Part shown: piece after piece, positions 6,448 to 6,785 of the stretch
How positions within the stretch are numbered: position 1 is the stretch's first letter
Layout of the letters: each line of letters opens with the position of its first letter
DNA from: JAZKFP01 sp040386355
GTDB lineage: Bacteria; Pseudomonadota; Gammaproteobacteria; Pseudomonadales; UBA6940
Assembly: GCA_040386355.1 (NCBI GenBank)
Contig: JAZKFP010000166.1
Coordinates: 1-6,785 of the forward strand
Length of the DNA stretch: 6,785 bases
Direction of reading: 5' to 3'
The notes under the pieces: generated by a model
The model's input: only the letters and a program-made list of their open reading frames with translations
Databases searched by the model: none
What the model was told of the DNA's origin: nothing
Program-made: the position numbers and the translations under genes

Positions 6448-6785
6448 TTATGGAACTAGTAAAGTATCGCCGCTTTTTAACAGAATATTTGATTCTAAAT
6501 TTTTTCCATCTATAAGGTCCTCATAATCCACAGGAATTGTGCTCTGAACACCATTGTTATTACGTAATATTTTGATATCGTCCGCATCTGCAAACTTATC
6601 TAATCCGCCAGCCTGGCTTAAAGCTTGCATGACAGTGAGAGGACTCAATAATAAAACCGGGCCTGGTTTGAGCACACGACCAATGATATAAATACGGTTT
6701 CCTTCAATTCCAGAGATTACGACTGTAACCTGAGGATCAGGTAAGTAAGTTTTTAATTTTTCAGTTATACGCTTTTCAGCTTCAG
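6448..6785 (-). CDS. Polysaccharide export protein, Wza-like (SLBB domain), C-terminal part
   Basis: Partial gene: the window holds its last 111 codons (frame beginning at 6783) and stop, and the N-terminus lies beyond the right edge. The open frame runs to the edge, so the GTG at 6675 is an internal Val codon and not a start. The piece ends the N-terminal export domain (AEKRITEKLKTYLPDPQVTV) and then carries an SLBB-type fold: VVISGIEGNRIYIIGRV, LKPGPVLLLSPLTVMQAL, SQAGGLDKFADADDIKILR, and the closing LLKSGDTLLVP. Proteins of this family form the periplasmic and outer-membrane channel for capsule and EPS. Ending right after the DTLLVP-type strand, it lacks the long C-terminal helix that crosses the outer membrane in E. 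coli Wza, like many short EPS-type exporters, which may explain the separate barrel gene next door. The beta-barrel gene begins 66 bp later. Family is confident; full architecture cannot be seen. Confidence 0.9.
   Translation of the reverse strand, partial: EAEKRITEKLKTYLPDPQVTVVISGIEGNRIYIIGRVLKPGPVLLLSPLTVMQALSQAGGLDKFADADDIKILRNNNGVQSTIPVDYEDLIDGKNLESNILLKSGDTLLVP

Noticed and set aside
6673..6675. GTG as the start of a 75-residue protein
   Set aside because: The frame is open to the window edge and the upstream codons encode the typical SLBB strand leading into this position, so the gene is simply cut by the window.

Overview
The window is an AT-rich stretch of a Gram-negative chromosome carrying part of an exopolysaccharide (EPS) assembly operon, all on the minus strand, so transcription runs from high to low coordinates. 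A Wza-type export protein, a signal-peptide-bearing outer-membrane beta-barrel, a GumC/Wzz-type chain-length regulator and a stand-alone CpsD-type tyrosine kinase are typical of Wzx/Wzy-type EPS clusters in beta- and gammaproteobacteria. The protein style reminds me of betaproteobacterial (for example methylotroph) EPS loci, but genus cannot be decided from sequence alone.

Layout in transcription order: 6785-6448, C-terminal part of a Wza-like polysaccharide export protein (cut by the window edge); 6381-5152, outer-membrane beta-barrel protein; 5136-3556, GumC/Wzz-like inner-membrane polysaccharide co-polymerase; 3547-2708, CpsD/CapB-like ATPase and tyrosine kinase ending in three tyrosines; 2653-1827, a 2-oxoglutarate/Fe(II) oxygenase gene broken by a frameshift and an in-frame stop; 1747-728, family 2 glycosyltransferase with C-terminal membrane segments; 741-238, hexapeptide-repeat acetyltransferase related to CysE, overlapping the glycosyltransferase by 14 nt. 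The last 237 bases hold no convincing large gene. They contain a long-stem inverted repeat followed by a T-run on the minus strand, a plausible operon terminator, and a 21-codon plus-strand reading frame with a good ribosome binding site.

How the genes fit together: the glycosyltransferase adds a sugar to a lipid-linked repeat unit on the cytoplasmic side; the acetyltransferase probably decorates a sugar or sugar precursor; the GumC-like protein and its kinase partner control polymerisation and chain length; the Wza-like protein and the beta-barrel serve passage through the periplasm and outer membrane. The 2OG oxygenase, probably a modifying enzyme, appears to have been lost recently: one inserted T restores the frame, and only one further substitution is needed to remove the remaining internal stop.

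I found no CRISPR array, tRNA, rRNA, insertion sequence or toxin-antitoxin pair. The points most worth a second look are the oxygenase pseudogene, the terminator-like structure at the operon end, and the non-CysE active site of the acetyltransferase.
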